NCBI RefSeq assembly: GCF_024055795.1
Contig: NZ_JAMXMY010000017.1
Location: forward strand, 62,001-126,000
Direction: 5' to 3'
DNA: 64,000 nucleotides
Source of the DNA: Actinoallomurus purpureus
GTDB taxonomy: Bacteria; Actinomycetota; Actinomycetes; Streptosporangiales; Streptosporangiaceae
The number at the start of each line of letters is the position of its first letter. Positions within the stretch are counted from its first letter, which is position 1. The notes beneath the pieces were generated by a model. The model did no database searches. It was not told the origin of the DNA and saw only the letters and a program-made list of their open reading frames with translations. Shown here one piece after another: positions 52,161 through 60,372 of this stretch. The position numbers and the translations under genes are program-made.

Positions 52161-53030
52161 TCAGTTCGCGGCGAGCCACTCAAGGACCAGCCGGCCGACC
52201 TCCGCCGGCCGCTCCAGCTGCACGAAATGCCCGGCGTCCGCGACGATCCGAGAGCGCGAACCGGGCGGAAGCCAGCCCTCGACGTCGCGGGCGAGCCCCA
52301 CGTCCAGGCAGCCGTCGGCCGCGCCGTGCAGATAGAGCGTCGGCCGCTCACCGACGCGTTCGGCCGACTCCTGCTCGGCGGCGTAGGCGGGAACGTGCAG
52401 CGACGGGTCGAGCATCGCCCGGTAGTAGCCGATGGCGGCGGCCAGGTGCTCCGGATCGCGCAGGCACTCCTTGGCGTACGCGACGTCGCGGGCCGCGTCG
52501 TAACCCGGGGACCAGTCGGCCCACAGACCGTCCAGGAACGCCATGTCGCCGGTCGACACGGCGGCTTCGGCGAGCGGCGTCTGGAAGAGGAAGACGTAGA
52601 AGGACCGCTTGAGCTGCGCGTAGTCGAAGAACGTCGACAGCAGGGCCCCGAACGGCGGCAGTGACAGCGCCACCGAGCGCCGCCAGCGCTCCGGCGCGTG
52701 CGCGACCGCGGCGTACGTCGCGGCTGCGCCCCAGTCGTGCCCGACGAGCACCGCGTCGGCGTCCCCGCCGAACGCCTCGTGCAGGGCGTTCGCGTCGGCC
52801 GCCAGCGCGCCGACCTGGTAGGCCCCGTCCTTGGGCACCTCCGTCGGCGCGTAGCCGCGCAGGAACGGCGCGACCGCGTGGTAGCCGGCGTCGGCCAGCG
52901 CGGGAAGCAGATGCCGCCAGGTGTACGCCGAGTCGGGGAAGCCGTGCAGGCACAGCGCGAGCGGCCCGCTGCCGGCCTCCAGGTAACCGAAGGCCAGGCC
53001 GTTCGCCTGAATCGTCGCGATCTCCGTCAT
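52161..53030 (-). CDS. Alpha/beta hydrolase, epoxide-hydrolase-like
   Basis: 289 aa from ATG 53030. Oxyanion region LCLHGFPDSAYTWRHLLPAL, nucleophile VLVGHDWGAAATY (Asp nucleophile, as in epoxide hydrolases and haloalkane dehalogenases), and DAGHFVQLERPAE histidine. The cap holds tyrosines that could serve an epoxide hydrolase (FYVFLF, GYYRAML). Substrate unknown; adjacent to a P450, which might make an epoxide. Confidence 0.85.
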   Translation of the reverse strand: MTEIATIQANGLAFGYLEAGSGPLALCLHGFPDSAYTWRHLLPALADAGYHAVAPFLRGYAPTEVPKDGAYQVGALAADANALHEAFGGDADAVLVGHDWGAAATYAAVAHAPERWRRSVALSLPPFGALLSTFFDYAQLKRSFYVFLFQTPLAEAAVSTGDMAFLDGLWADWSPGYDAARDVAYAKECLRDPEHLAAAIGYYRAMLDPSLHVPAYAAEQESAERVGERPTLYLHGAADGCLDVGLARDVEGWLPPGSRSRIVADAGHFVQLERPAEVGRLVLEWLAAN

Positions 53031-53150
53031 GAGCGTGACGGTAAGCGGTCGCCGCCGCCGCGTCATCGCCTCCGGGGAAGGCGGCCAGGGCAGGACATCA
53101 TCGGCGACCGGGGCGACAAGACCGGCCGACGATGCTCCATGCGCGTGAGC

Positions 53151-53178
53151 AGCGGTCGCGGCACGCGCCGCGACCGCT
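53151..53178 (-). terminator. Terminator at the end of the tmsB gene
   Basis: AGCGGTCGCGGC (53151-53162) pairs exactly with GCCGCGACCGCT (53167-53178), 4-nt loop, 12 nt past the tmsB stop. Confidence 0.93.
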
Positions 53179-53189
53179 CGTCACCGCGG

Positions 53190-54473
53190 TCAGCCGGCCG
53201 ACGGCGGCTCGAACGAGGGCCGCAGCGGCATGCCGGAGCGGCCGTCGTCGTGGACCTTGACGCCGAGCACTTGGTGCAACTGGATCCAGTTCAGCTCGAA
53301 CCCGAGTCGCGAGCCGGCCATGTACAGCCGCCACACGCGGGCGGTGCCCTCCCCCACCTCGGCGACCGCCTCGTCCCAGTGGTCGTCGAGGTTGCGGCAC
53401 CAGCCGGTGAGGGTCTTGGCGTAGTGCTCGCGGAGGTTCTCCTCGTGCCGGATCTCGAACCCCGCGTCGTTCATCCGCGAGATCAGCCAGCCCGGCCCCT
53501 CCAGTTCGCCGTCGGGGAAGACGTACCGGTTGATGAAGCCTTCCTGGCGGATCGACGGCTGGCCGTCGTCCGGGCGCGTGATGCAGTGGTTGAGCATGCG
53601 GCCGCCCGGCTTGAGCTTGCCGTGCAGGAACGCGAAGTAGCCGGGGACGTTCGCCTTGCCGATGTGCTCGGTCAGGCCGATCGAGCTGACGGCGTCGAAG
53701 TCGCCCTCGGTGACGTCCCGGTAGTCGAGGTGGCGGACCTCGGCGAGCTCCGACAGCCCGGCCTCGGCGATCGCCTTCTGCGCCCACTCGGCCTGCTGCT
53801 TGGACAGCGTCACGCCGAGCGCCTTCACGCCGTACTCCCGCGCGGCGTGCATGACCATGCCGCCCCAGCCGCAGCCCACGTCGAGCAGCCGCATGCCCTT
53901 GCGCAGCCCGAGCTTGCGCGCCACGAGGTCGAACTTGTTGAACTGCGCCTGTTCCAGCGTCGCTTCCTCCGATGGGAAGCACGCGCAGGTGTAGGCCATC
54001 GACGGGCCGAGCACCCACTCGTAGAAGGTGTTCGAGACGTCGTAGTGGTGGGAGATCGCCTTTGCGTCGCGGCGCTTGGAATGCCGCAGCCCCGACAGCA
54101 GCGGCACCCGGGCGGGCCGCACCTCCTGCGGCGGCGGGTCCAGGCGCGTCAGCGCCGCCGCGCGCAGCAGCGGGTCGCGCATGATGCCGCGCAGCAGGAT
54201 CCTCTTGTCGGCCCACGTCAGCTCGCCGAGCGCCGACTGCATGCGGTACAGCGCCGTGTGCATGTCCCCGATGATGTCGAGGTGCCCGGCGACGTACGCC
54301 CGCGCCAGCCCGAGCGCGCCGGGCGCGTGGGCGAGATACGAGATCGCGTACGGCGATCTGACCTCCACCCGGACGTCCGCGCCGAGTGCCCCGGCGCGGC
54401 TGTCGTCGTACGCCCGGAACTCCACCTGCGCGTCACGGCCGACGACGCGCTCGAATGCCTCTGCCAGCTTCAT
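53190..54473 (-). CDS. tmsB: SAM-dependent fatty-acyl methyltransferase (TmsB/UfaA1-like, cyclopropane-synthase fold)
   Basis: 427 aa. AdoMet loop LLDVGCGWGGMVMHAAREYGVKALGVTLSKQQ, ISHHYDVSNTFYEWVLGPSMAYTCACF (the acyl-chain methyltransferase signature, partly quoted) and SIGLTEHIGKANVPGYF. An N-terminal extension of about 100 residues is normal for this subgroup. In actinomycetes this enzyme adds a methyl group to C10 of oleate; TmsA then reduces the methylene product to 10-methylstearate. Starts 3 nt after tmsA ends, so they are coupled. Confidence 0.88.
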   Translation of the reverse strand: MKLAEAFERVVGRDAQVEFRAYDDSRAGALGADVRVEVRSPYAISYLAHAPGALGLARAYVAGHLDIIGDMHTALYRMQSALGELTWADKRILLRGIMRDPLLRAAALTRLDPPPQEVRPARVPLLSGLRHSKRRDAKAISHHYDVSNTFYEWVLGPSMAYTCACFPSEEATLEQAQFNKFDLVARKLGLRKGMRLLDVGCGWGGMVMHAAREYGVKALGVTLSKQQAEWAQKAIAEAGLSELAEVRHLDYRDVTEGDFDAVSSIGLTEHIGKANVPGYFAFLHGKLKPGGRMLNHCITRPDDGQPSIRQEGFINRYVFPDGELEGPGWLISRMNDAGFEIRHEENLREHYAKTLTGWCRNLDDHWDEAVAEVGEGTARVWRLYMAGSRLGFELNWIQLHQVLGVKVHDDGRSGMPLRPSFEPPSAG

Positions 54474-54476
54474 GAA

Positions 54477-55841
54477 TCACCTGCCCCGTACGGTTTTGTC
54501 GTAGAGATCCAGCAGCCGCAGCCCCGGGTCGTAGTGCTCCTTCAGCGTGCGGTAGGTCGTGCCGTCATAGTGCCGCCAGAATTCCTCGCGGGTGTAGAAG
54601 GCCGTCGAGTACAGCGACTTGTGGCCGTCGAGGCGGGCGACCTCCCGCTCGATCAGCCGGTTGTGGTGTTCGGGCAGCCGGCCGGGCTTCTGCGGCACCG
54701 TCCCCCAGAAGCCCACGTTCACGTACGTCCGCCCGGGCTCCAGGGGATACAGCGGCCACTTGTCCTGTGCCCGCAGCGGACACAGCCATACCGGGCTCAT
54801 GCCGATCTCGCGGTGGAAGAACTCGAGGAACTCGGGCAGCCGCTCCACCGGGACCTCGACGTCCTGGATGACGTCCTCCCGAGGGGGCCGGCCGAGCCAG
54901 CGGTCGACCCGCGCCGACGTCTGCAGGCGCTTGTCGAGTGCGACCAGGCGACGGTAGACGTCGGAGCGCTTCTTGGACGCCGGCCAGACACTGCGGATCA
55001 GGGGGTTCTGGACGCCGAACGCCCGCGAGCACCAGAACCAGTCGGTGTCCCAGCGCCAGAGGTAGTCGTGCGTGGTCAGGACGTCGGTCGGCGGGCCGTC
55101 CGGTCGCAGCCAGCGCGACGTGACGGAGCGGTCGCGGATCGAACGGTAGTAGATGTCCCGCCCGGTGTAGTCGGAGACGCGCTCGGCCGTGTCGGTGAAC
55201 CTGCCCAGCGTGAGGTACACCTCGTCCTCGCCGAACACCGTGCCGTCGATGAAGTCCGCCTCCGCGCCGAGCTTGTCGACGGCCTCCGCACACTCCTGGG
55301 CGGAGGAGAACCGCACGTGCCACAGCGCGACGTACGGCTTGACCGGCTGCAGTTCGATCTTCAACCGCAGGGCGTACCCGAGCGTCCCGTACGAGTTGGG
55401 GAACCCGCGGAACAGCTCACGGTGCTCGTTGTCCGGCGTCGCGATGACGACCTCGCCGGCGCCGGTGAGGATCTCCATCTCCAGTACGGACTCGTGCGGC
55501 AGCCCGTTGTGGAACGACGACGACTCGATGCCGAGCCCGGTGACCGCGCCGCCCAGCGTGATCGTCTTCAGCTGCGGGACGACCAGTGGCATCAGGCCGT
55601 ACGGCAGGGTGGCGTCGACCAGGTCCTCGTACGTCGTCATGCCCTGGACGTCGGCGACACGGGCGTCGGGGTCCACGCTCAGGACCTTGTCGAATCCGCT
55701 GACGTCGAGGCCGGGCGCCTGGATCTCTTCGCGGAACCGGAACAGGTTCGAGGTGCGTTTCGCCAGCCGCACCGGTGCGCCTTCGGGGATGGCCCGATAG
55801 GAGGCCAGGAGCTTCTCGACCGCGGTGTGGTGACCTGTCAC
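54477..55841 (-). CDS. tmsA: FAD-dependent oxidoreductase (TmsA-like, DHCR24 family)
   Basis: 454 aa. FAD-binding PCMH start with GLDVSGFDKVLSVDPDARVADVQGMTTYEDLVDATLPYG, then TLGGAVTGLGIESSSFHNGLPHESVLEMEILTG, and a C-terminal DHCR24-like part. It pairs with the methyltransferase gene, and the two fit the tms operon for 10-methyl branched fatty acids. It would reduce 10-methylene to 10-methyl acyl chains with NADPH. GTG 55841. No tmsC-like gene is visible beside them. Confidence 0.87.
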   Translation of the reverse strand: MTGHHTAVEKLLASYRAIPEGAPVRLAKRTSNLFRFREEIQAPGLDVSGFDKVLSVDPDARVADVQGMTTYEDLVDATLPYGLMPLVVPQLKTITLGGAVTGLGIESSSFHNGLPHESVLEMEILTGAGEVVIATPDNEHRELFRGFPNSYGTLGYALRLKIELQPVKPYVALWHVRFSSAQECAEAVDKLGAEADFIDGTVFGEDEVYLTLGRFTDTAERVSDYTGRDIYYRSIRDRSVTSRWLRPDGPPTDVLTTHDYLWRWDTDWFWCSRAFGVQNPLIRSVWPASKKRSDVYRRLVALDKRLQTSARVDRWLGRPPREDVIQDVEVPVERLPEFLEFFHREIGMSPVWLCPLRAQDKWPLYPLEPGRTYVNVGFWGTVPQKPGRLPEHHNRLIEREVARLDGHKSLYSTAFYTREEFWRHYDGTTYRTLKEHYDPGLRLLDLYDKTVRGR

Positions 55842-55934
55842 CGGTCGATCTTCTCATCCCCGTGTCGGCCGTTACAGGGAGGGCGCGCACGGTGTCCGTC
55901 TCGTTTTCGCCGTCCGCGCGGGTGAGGTCGGGGG

Positions 55935-56459
55935 TCAGCGCACCAGTCGCAGGGTGAACGGATAGCGGAACGGCGTGCCCGCGAGCGCCAGCAGCGCGGC
56001 CACCGCGCAGACCATCCAGCTCACCGCGTACACGATCGCCCCGACGCCGAGCGTCACGATCGTCAGTATCAGGAGCGTGAGCTGGAAGTTGAGCGCCGTC
56101 ACGATGTGGCCACGGACGTACGGCGAGCGCCGCGCGCCGGTGCACAGCATGATGAGCGGCCCCAGGAAGAGGGTCGTGGCGCCGAGGACGTGCGCGAGCG
56201 CGGCCAGCACCCGCTGTTCGGCCGTCGGCTCGCCGGTCGGCACCGGCGCGGGATGCGCCGCGGCGGGCACGGGCGCCAGGTCCGCCAGCACCGCGTCCAG
56301 GTCGGCGCGTGTCTTCGCGGTCATGGCGAGGTGCAGCCGCAGGTCGAGTTCTTCCTTGTCGATGCGGCCTTCGGCGAAGGCCTGCTGCAGCCGGTCGACG
56401 ATCGGCTCGCGTTCGGTGTGGGACACGCGCAACGCGCCGAGCGGTACTGAGGTGGTCAT
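55935..56459 (-). CDS. DUF1707-DUF4870 membrane protein
   Basis: 174 aa from ATG 56459. Residues 10-60 are a DUF1707 domain (LRVSHTEREPIVDRLQQAFAEGRIDKEELDLRLHLAMTAKTRADLDAVLADL, partly quoted), then a Pro/Ala linker and a DUF4870-like membrane part (HVLGATTLFLGPLIML, HIVTALNFQLTLLIL, ALLALAGTPFRYPFTLRLV). Common in actinomycetes; function unknown. Convergent or neighbouring to tmsA with about 93 nt between. Confidence 0.85.
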   Translation of the reverse strand: MTTSVPLGALRVSHTEREPIVDRLQQAFAEGRIDKEELDLRLHLAMTAKTRADLDAVLADLAPVPAAAHPAPVPTGEPTAEQRVLAALAHVLGATTLFLGPLIMLCTGARRSPYVRGHIVTALNFQLTLLILTIVTLGVGAIVYAVSWMVCAVAALLALAGTPFRYPFTLRLVR

Positions 56460-56544
56460 GCCTCGATCGTGCGCCGCGCCCCGGTTCCGGAGCCATCCGG
56501 GAAACCCCTGATCCGCCCCTGGGGTCCTCCCCAGGGGCGACGCG

Positions 56545-56632
56545 TCAGCGCCCGGGGGTGCACCGCCCCAGCGCGTCAGCGCCCGGGTGGCGCACCGTCC
56601 CGGCGGGTCAGCGTCCGGGTGGCGCACCGCCC
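56545..56632 (-). repeat. Degenerate copies of the deacetylase gene end
   Basis: GTCAGCG...GCACCG occurs with its TCA at 56545, 56576 and 56608, unit length 31-32 bp. The rightmost is the real end of the gene (GAPPGR then stop). So two decayed copies of the C-terminal codons plus stop lie past the gene. Confidence 0.88.
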
Positions 56633-57648
56633 GTCGTCGACACCGGCGTCCCGGCCGCGGCGTGGGGTGACGCGCCTGGGCCCTTGGGGCGAGGCGCCAC
56701 GTCCTTGCGCGGGTTCTTCGGACGGGGCACGGGCCCGTCGAAGTAGGTCTGCCCGGGTTTGAGCGACCGGCCGCCGAACAGCTCGGGCACGGTGACGAAC
56801 GTGAAGCCACGCCGGGCCAGACCGGCCAGGATCTTCGGGACGGCGTTCACCGTCGTCGGGTGGATGTCGTGCATCAGGATGATGCCGCCGGGCCTGGCCC
56901 AGGAGACGGCCCGGTGCGCGACGATCGCCGAGTTCCGGTCACGCCAGTCGTTCGTGTCGACGCTCCAGAGGATCTGCGCGAAGCCCATGTGCCGCGTCAC
57001 CACGGCCACCCGCCGGTTCGTCGCGCCGTACGGCGGGCGCATAAGGGCGGTTCCGCCACCGGTCGCCCTGCGGATCTCCCCCAGAGTGCGCGTCAGCTGT
57101 GACCGGATCGCGCCGTCGGACAGCACGCTGAGTTGCGGATGTGACCAGGTGTGGTCACCGATCGCGTGGCCTTCGGCGAGCTCGCGCCGGACGACCGCCT
57201 CCCGGCCACGGATGCTGCCGCCGATGAGGAAGAACGTCGCCTTGACGTGGTGTGCGGCGAGCATGCCGAGCAGCTTCGTGGTGTACGGGCCGGGGCCGTC
57301 GTCGAACGTCAGCGCGATGCACTTGGCCTTGCGGCAGTCGACCTCGGGCCGGGCCGCCGAGGCCGTGGCGGCGCCACGCGGCCAGGAGGTGTACCGCAGG
57401 CGCGCGGCGAGGTCGTGCGTCGTGGGGGCGGCGGGCGAGCCGTCGGCGGGGCGGGACCGGAGTGGGCCGGCCGGCGGTGCGGGCCACCCGGCCGCCAGGT
57501 GCGGAGCGGGACGGCCGAGGGCCGGCGGCGGAAGACGCGTCGACGCCGCGGTGTGCGCTCCGAGGCCGCTGAGCCAGCCCAGTCCCAGGACGGCCCCGGC
57601 GATCGCGGCGCCTTTACGGACGGTCTCCGACGGTACGACGAAGCGCAT
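56608..57648 (-). CDS. Secreted polysaccharide deacetylase (NodB domain)
   Basis: 346 aa from ATG 57648, preceded by GGGGG. A hydrophobic N-terminus (GAAIAGAVLGLGWLSGLGAHTAA) acts as signal or anchor; a Pro/Ala linker follows. The NodB domain has ALTFDDGPGPYT (catalytic Asp), DHTWSHP (metal His pair), RPPYGAT and IILMHDIHPTT. Removes acetyl groups from cell-wall sugars such as peptidoglycan or chitin. The last 35 residues are Pro/Gly/Ala/Thr-rich and end at a stuttered stop codon. Confidence 0.9.
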   Translation of the reverse strand: MRFVVPSETVRKGAAIAGAVLGLGWLSGLGAHTAASTRLPPPALGRPAPHLAAGWPAPPAGPLRSRPADGSPAAPTTHDLAARLRYTSWPRGAATASAARPEVDCRKAKCIALTFDDGPGPYTTKLLGMLAAHHVKATFFLIGGSIRGREAVVRRELAEGHAIGDHTWSHPQLSVLSDGAIRSQLTRTLGEIRRATGGGTALMRPPYGATNRRVAVVTRHMGFAQILWSVDTNDWRDRNSAIVAHRAVSWARPGGIILMHDIHPTTVNAVPKILAGLARRGFTFVTVPELFGGRSLKPGQTYFDGPVPRPKNPRKDVAPRPKGPGASPHAAAGTPVSTTGGAPPGR

Positions 57649-57869
57649 CAAACCCCCGTTTTGGCCTATCGCGCGATAGCGCACACCTTAGCGCCGCATT
57701 CCGGTCGATGATCTCTAGTCGGTCAAATACCGCCAAACACATGGTGCCATCGTCGGGAACCCTGCACGATGGGTCGGCGTTAGAGACGTGACAAATCGCG
57801 CGATCCGGCGCCGGAACCCGTCAGGTGACGGGTGAGAGGGCCGCAACGGGGTCTTGGGGAGGACGTCCG

Positions 57870-58220
57870 ATGAAGTGGGGCGATCGCTTCGGAATTCGCC
57901 GCTGGCGGGGGCACAAGGTGACCATTCTCGACCGCGAGGCGACGAACGCCGACATCGAGTCGCTGATGGCGTTCGCCCGCAGCCGCAGGGGCGTCGAGTT
58001 CTACGTCGAACCCGAGACGTTCGCCACCGACACCACCGCCGTGGCGATCGCCGCCGACGGCGAGTGGACCCGCCGCCGCGTCGGTTCCCCGCAGGTCATC
58101 CGGAAGGTCGCCCGGGATCTACGGCTCCCGGTCTACGACGTGCAGATCACCGGCTATCCGCAGCGCATGCGGGACTTCAACGAACGCCGCAAACGCCAGG
58201 GCGGCGCCGCCTCCCTCTGA
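57870..58220 (+). CDS. Small conserved actinobacterial protein of unknown function
   Basis: 116 aa. ATG 57870 has GGGGAGG upstream. It starts MKWGDRFGIRRWRGHKVTILDREATNADIESLM, and ends LPVYDVQITGYPQRMRDFNERRKRQGG. I recognise it as a protein widespread in actinomycetes with no assigned function; the fold looks alpha/beta. No operon partner is visible. Confidence 0.8.
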   Translation: MKWGDRFGIRRWRGHKVTILDREATNADIESLMAFARSRRGVEFYVEPETFATDTTAVAIAADGEWTRRRVGSPQVIRKVARDLRLPVYDVQITGYPQRMRDFNERRKRQGGAASL

Positions 58221-58282
58221 CCCGGAACCTCACACGCCCACCGCGACGCCGAGCAGGAGCAGCAGCCGGTGAGCATGTGGTG

Positions 58283-58319
58283 TTGACTTCCTCCCCCTTC
58301 TGAAGAAAGGGGGATTCCC
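58283..58319 (-). ncRNA. Right end / guide-RNA 3' hairpin of the second tnpB element
   Basis: Minus strand: GGGAATCCCCCTTTCTTCAG, then AAGGGGGAGGAAGTCAAC. CCCCCTTTCTTC pairs with GAAGGGGG. Bases beyond it (ACCACATGCTCACC) would be the guide of a TnpB RNA. Layout matches 27996-28032. Confidence 0.6.
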
Positions 58320-58344
58320 ATCGGCCTTGTGGCCGATCCGGCCT

Positions 58345-59553
58345 TTAGGCCGGGCGCCTCACGGCGCGGGTTTCCTGTTTCAGCGCCGGCTGCGGAAGGG
58401 AGGACCCTTGCCGTCTGACACCAGCTCCACAGGCATCACCAGGGGTTTGCCTGGCTACGGCTCGACCAGCCGCAACGATGTTCTTGGCCGCGTTGATGTC
58501 CCGGTCATGCCGGGTGCGGCAGGTAGGGCACGTCCAGTGCCGGGTGGAAAGACTCAGCTTGGCGAGCAGGTGCCCGCAGTTCGAGCAGGTCTTGGAGGAG
58601 GGATACCAGCGGTCGATGACCACGAGGGTGCGCCCGGCGCGTTCGGCCTTGTACTCCAACTGCCGCCGGAACTCCCCCCACCCCGCATCGGAGATCACCC
58701 GCGCCAGCCTGCGGTTCTTGACCATGTTGGCGATCGCGAGGTCTTCGATGACGATGGTGTCGGCCCGGCGGATCAGGTTGGTGCTGGTGCGGTGCAGGAA
58801 GTCGGCGCGGGCGTTACGGACCTTACGGTGGGCGCGGGCGACCTTCGCCTTGGCCTTACGCCGGTTGGCGCTCCCGCGCTCGCGGCGGGCCATCCGCCGC
58901 TGGTAGCGGGCCAGGTTGCGGGCCTTGCACTCCAGATGCCGGGGGTTGGCGATGCGTTCCCCGTCCGAGGTCACCGCGAAATCCTTGATCCCCAGATCGA
59001 CGCCGATGGCGTGCCCGGCCTCATCCATGGGGTCGGGCGTGTCGGTGTCGACAGCGAACGTCACATACCAGCGGCCGTCGGGATCCCGGGAGATGACGAC
59101 CATGGTCGGGTTCAGCGCGGCCAGGTCCACGTCCTCGAAAGACCACACGAACCTCAGCGGCGTGGTGGTCTTGGCCATGTACAGCTCGTCGTTCTTCATC
59201 CGGAACGCCGAGCGGGTGTAATGCGCCGACTGCCGGGAGCTGCGGTTCTTGAACCGCGGGTACTTCGCGCGGCCGGCGAAGAAGTTCGCGAACGCCGCGT
59301 GCTGATGCCTCAGCGCCTGCTGCAACGGAACCGACGACACCTCCGAGAGGAACGCCAGGTCCTCGGTCTTCTTCCACCCGGTCAACGCGGCGTCGGTCTG
59401 CCGGTAGGAGGTCTTCTGGCCTCGCTGGTGGTACGCGGCGTGGCGTTCGGTGAGGGTCTTGTTCCACACCAGGCGCACACACCCGAACGTACGGCTGAAA
59501 ACCGCCGCCTGTTCGGGGTCCGGGTAGGCCCGGCACTTGTACGCCGTCCGCAT
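58345..59553 (-). CDS. tnpB: IS200/IS605-family RNA-guided endonuclease TnpB, second intact copy
   Basis: 402 aa from ATG 59553. It differs clearly from the copy at 28100. RuvC residues: Asp186 (HAIGVDLGIK), Glu270 (IVIEDLAIANM), Asp352 (HDRDINAAKN). Zinc ribbon CSNCG...CPTC is complete. The C-terminal tail after residue 365 is basic and unconserved, as usual. Appears functional. Confidence 0.93.
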   Translation of the reverse strand: MRTAYKCRAYPDPEQAAVFSRTFGCVRLVWNKTLTERHAAYHQRGQKTSYRQTDAALTGWKKTEDLAFLSEVSSVPLQQALRHQHAAFANFFAGRAKYPRFKNRSSRQSAHYTRSAFRMKNDELYMAKTTTPLRFVWSFEDVDLAALNPTMVVISRDPDGRWYVTFAVDTDTPDPMDEAGHAIGVDLGIKDFAVTSDGERIANPRHLECKARNLARYQRRMARRERGSANRRKAKAKVARAHRKVRNARADFLHRTSTNLIRRADTIVIEDLAIANMVKNRRLARVISDAGWGEFRRQLEYKAERAGRTLVVIDRWYPSSKTCSNCGHLLAKLSLSTRHWTCPTCRTRHDRDINAAKNIVAAGRAVARQTPGDACGAGVRRQGSSLPQPALKQETRAVRRPA

Positions 59554-59737
59554 GACCAACACCTTACAACTGTCACGCTCCCATGTAAGTCGAATGACCG
59601 AATGCCGGCGGACTCCGTTCTCAGGCCGTCCCGGCTCCGCCGGGCCGCTCCTGACCGAGTCCGGAATCCTCCCCGGCCTGAAGGCCAGGGCATCCTCCGG
59701 AAAACTAGGTGAAGAGGCCTGCCGCCCGGCCACCCGC

Positions 59738-59777
59738 AGAGGATGCTCCGGACGCCCCCGCGGTCGGAGCATCCTCT
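59738..59777 (-). terminator. Terminator after the FMN-reductase gene
   Basis: AGAGGATGCTCCG (59738-59750) pairs exactly with CGGAGCATCCTCT (59765-59777), 14-nt loop, about 30 nt past the stop. Confidence 0.9.
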
Positions 59778-59808
59778 CGCCGATCAGCCGTGCGACCGAC
59801 GGGGTGTG

Positions 59809-60372
59809 TCAGGCCCGGACGGTCTTGAGCGCGCGGGCCCAGGACTCCAGCTGCTCGAACAGGACGACCGCCGCGTCGTCGTGCAGCCCAGCGGGCTTGA
59901 ACACCGAGTAGTTCTCGAAGTCGGTGAAGAGCGAGAACGACAACTGCTGGCGTACGTGGGCCAGCTGCAGCTCGCTGGCAATGGCCCGCAGGTGTTCGAT
60001 GGCCCGGGCGCCGCCGAGGGCTCCGTAGGAGACGAAGGCGGCGGCCTTGTTGTTCCACTCCCCGTAGAGGTAGTCGATGGCGTTCTTCAGAACGCCCGAG
60101 GTGGAGTGGTTGTACTCCGGGGTGACGAAGATGTATCCGTCGAACTCGGCGATCTTCGCGGCCCAGGTCTTGGTGTGCTCGCCCTGGTACTGGCCCATGG
60201 AAGGCGGGGCGGCCTCGTCCAGGTGCGGCAGCGGGTAGTCGGCCAGATCGACCAGCTCGTACTCGGCGCCGGTGCGTGCGCCGGCCCGGTCCACCACCCA
60301 GTCGGCGACGCCCTTGCCGTTGCGGCCGGGCCGGGTGCTGCCGAGGATGACGGCGATCTTCAGGTCACTCAT
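59809..60372 (-). CDS. NADPH-dependent FMN reductase (flavodoxin-like), also the second half of a fused ORF
   Basis: 187 aa from ATG 60372, with AAGGAG 9 nt before it. Flavodoxin-like: IAVILGSTRPGRNGKGVADWV (FMN phosphate loop), FVTPEYNHSTSGVLKNAIDYLY and FVSYGALGGARAIEHLR, all typical of chromate/FMN reductases. The upstream YceI frame runs into it without a stop, so it may be made both alone and as the tail of a 373-aa fusion. Linked to a divergent MarR gene. Confidence 0.88.
   Translation of the reverse strand: MSDLKIAVILGSTRPGRNGKGVADWVVDRAGARTGAEYELVDLADYPLPHLDEAAPPSMGQYQGEHTKTWAAKIAEFDGYIFVTPEYNHSTSGVLKNAIDYLYGEWNNKAAAFVSYGALGGARAIEHLRAIASELQLAHVRQQLSFSLFTDFENYSVFKPAGLHDDAAVVLFEQLESWARALKTVRA

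Larger units (their letters stand above)
58283..59705 (-). mobile_element. IS605-family tnpB-only element, second copy
   Basis: Right end near 58283. The left side (59554-59705) is shared with the truncated copy at the window's end up to at least 59680. It carries a GGCCTGAAGGCC hairpin near 59678. No tnpA. The element lies between a small conserved gene and the FMN reductase gene. Confidence 0.65.
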
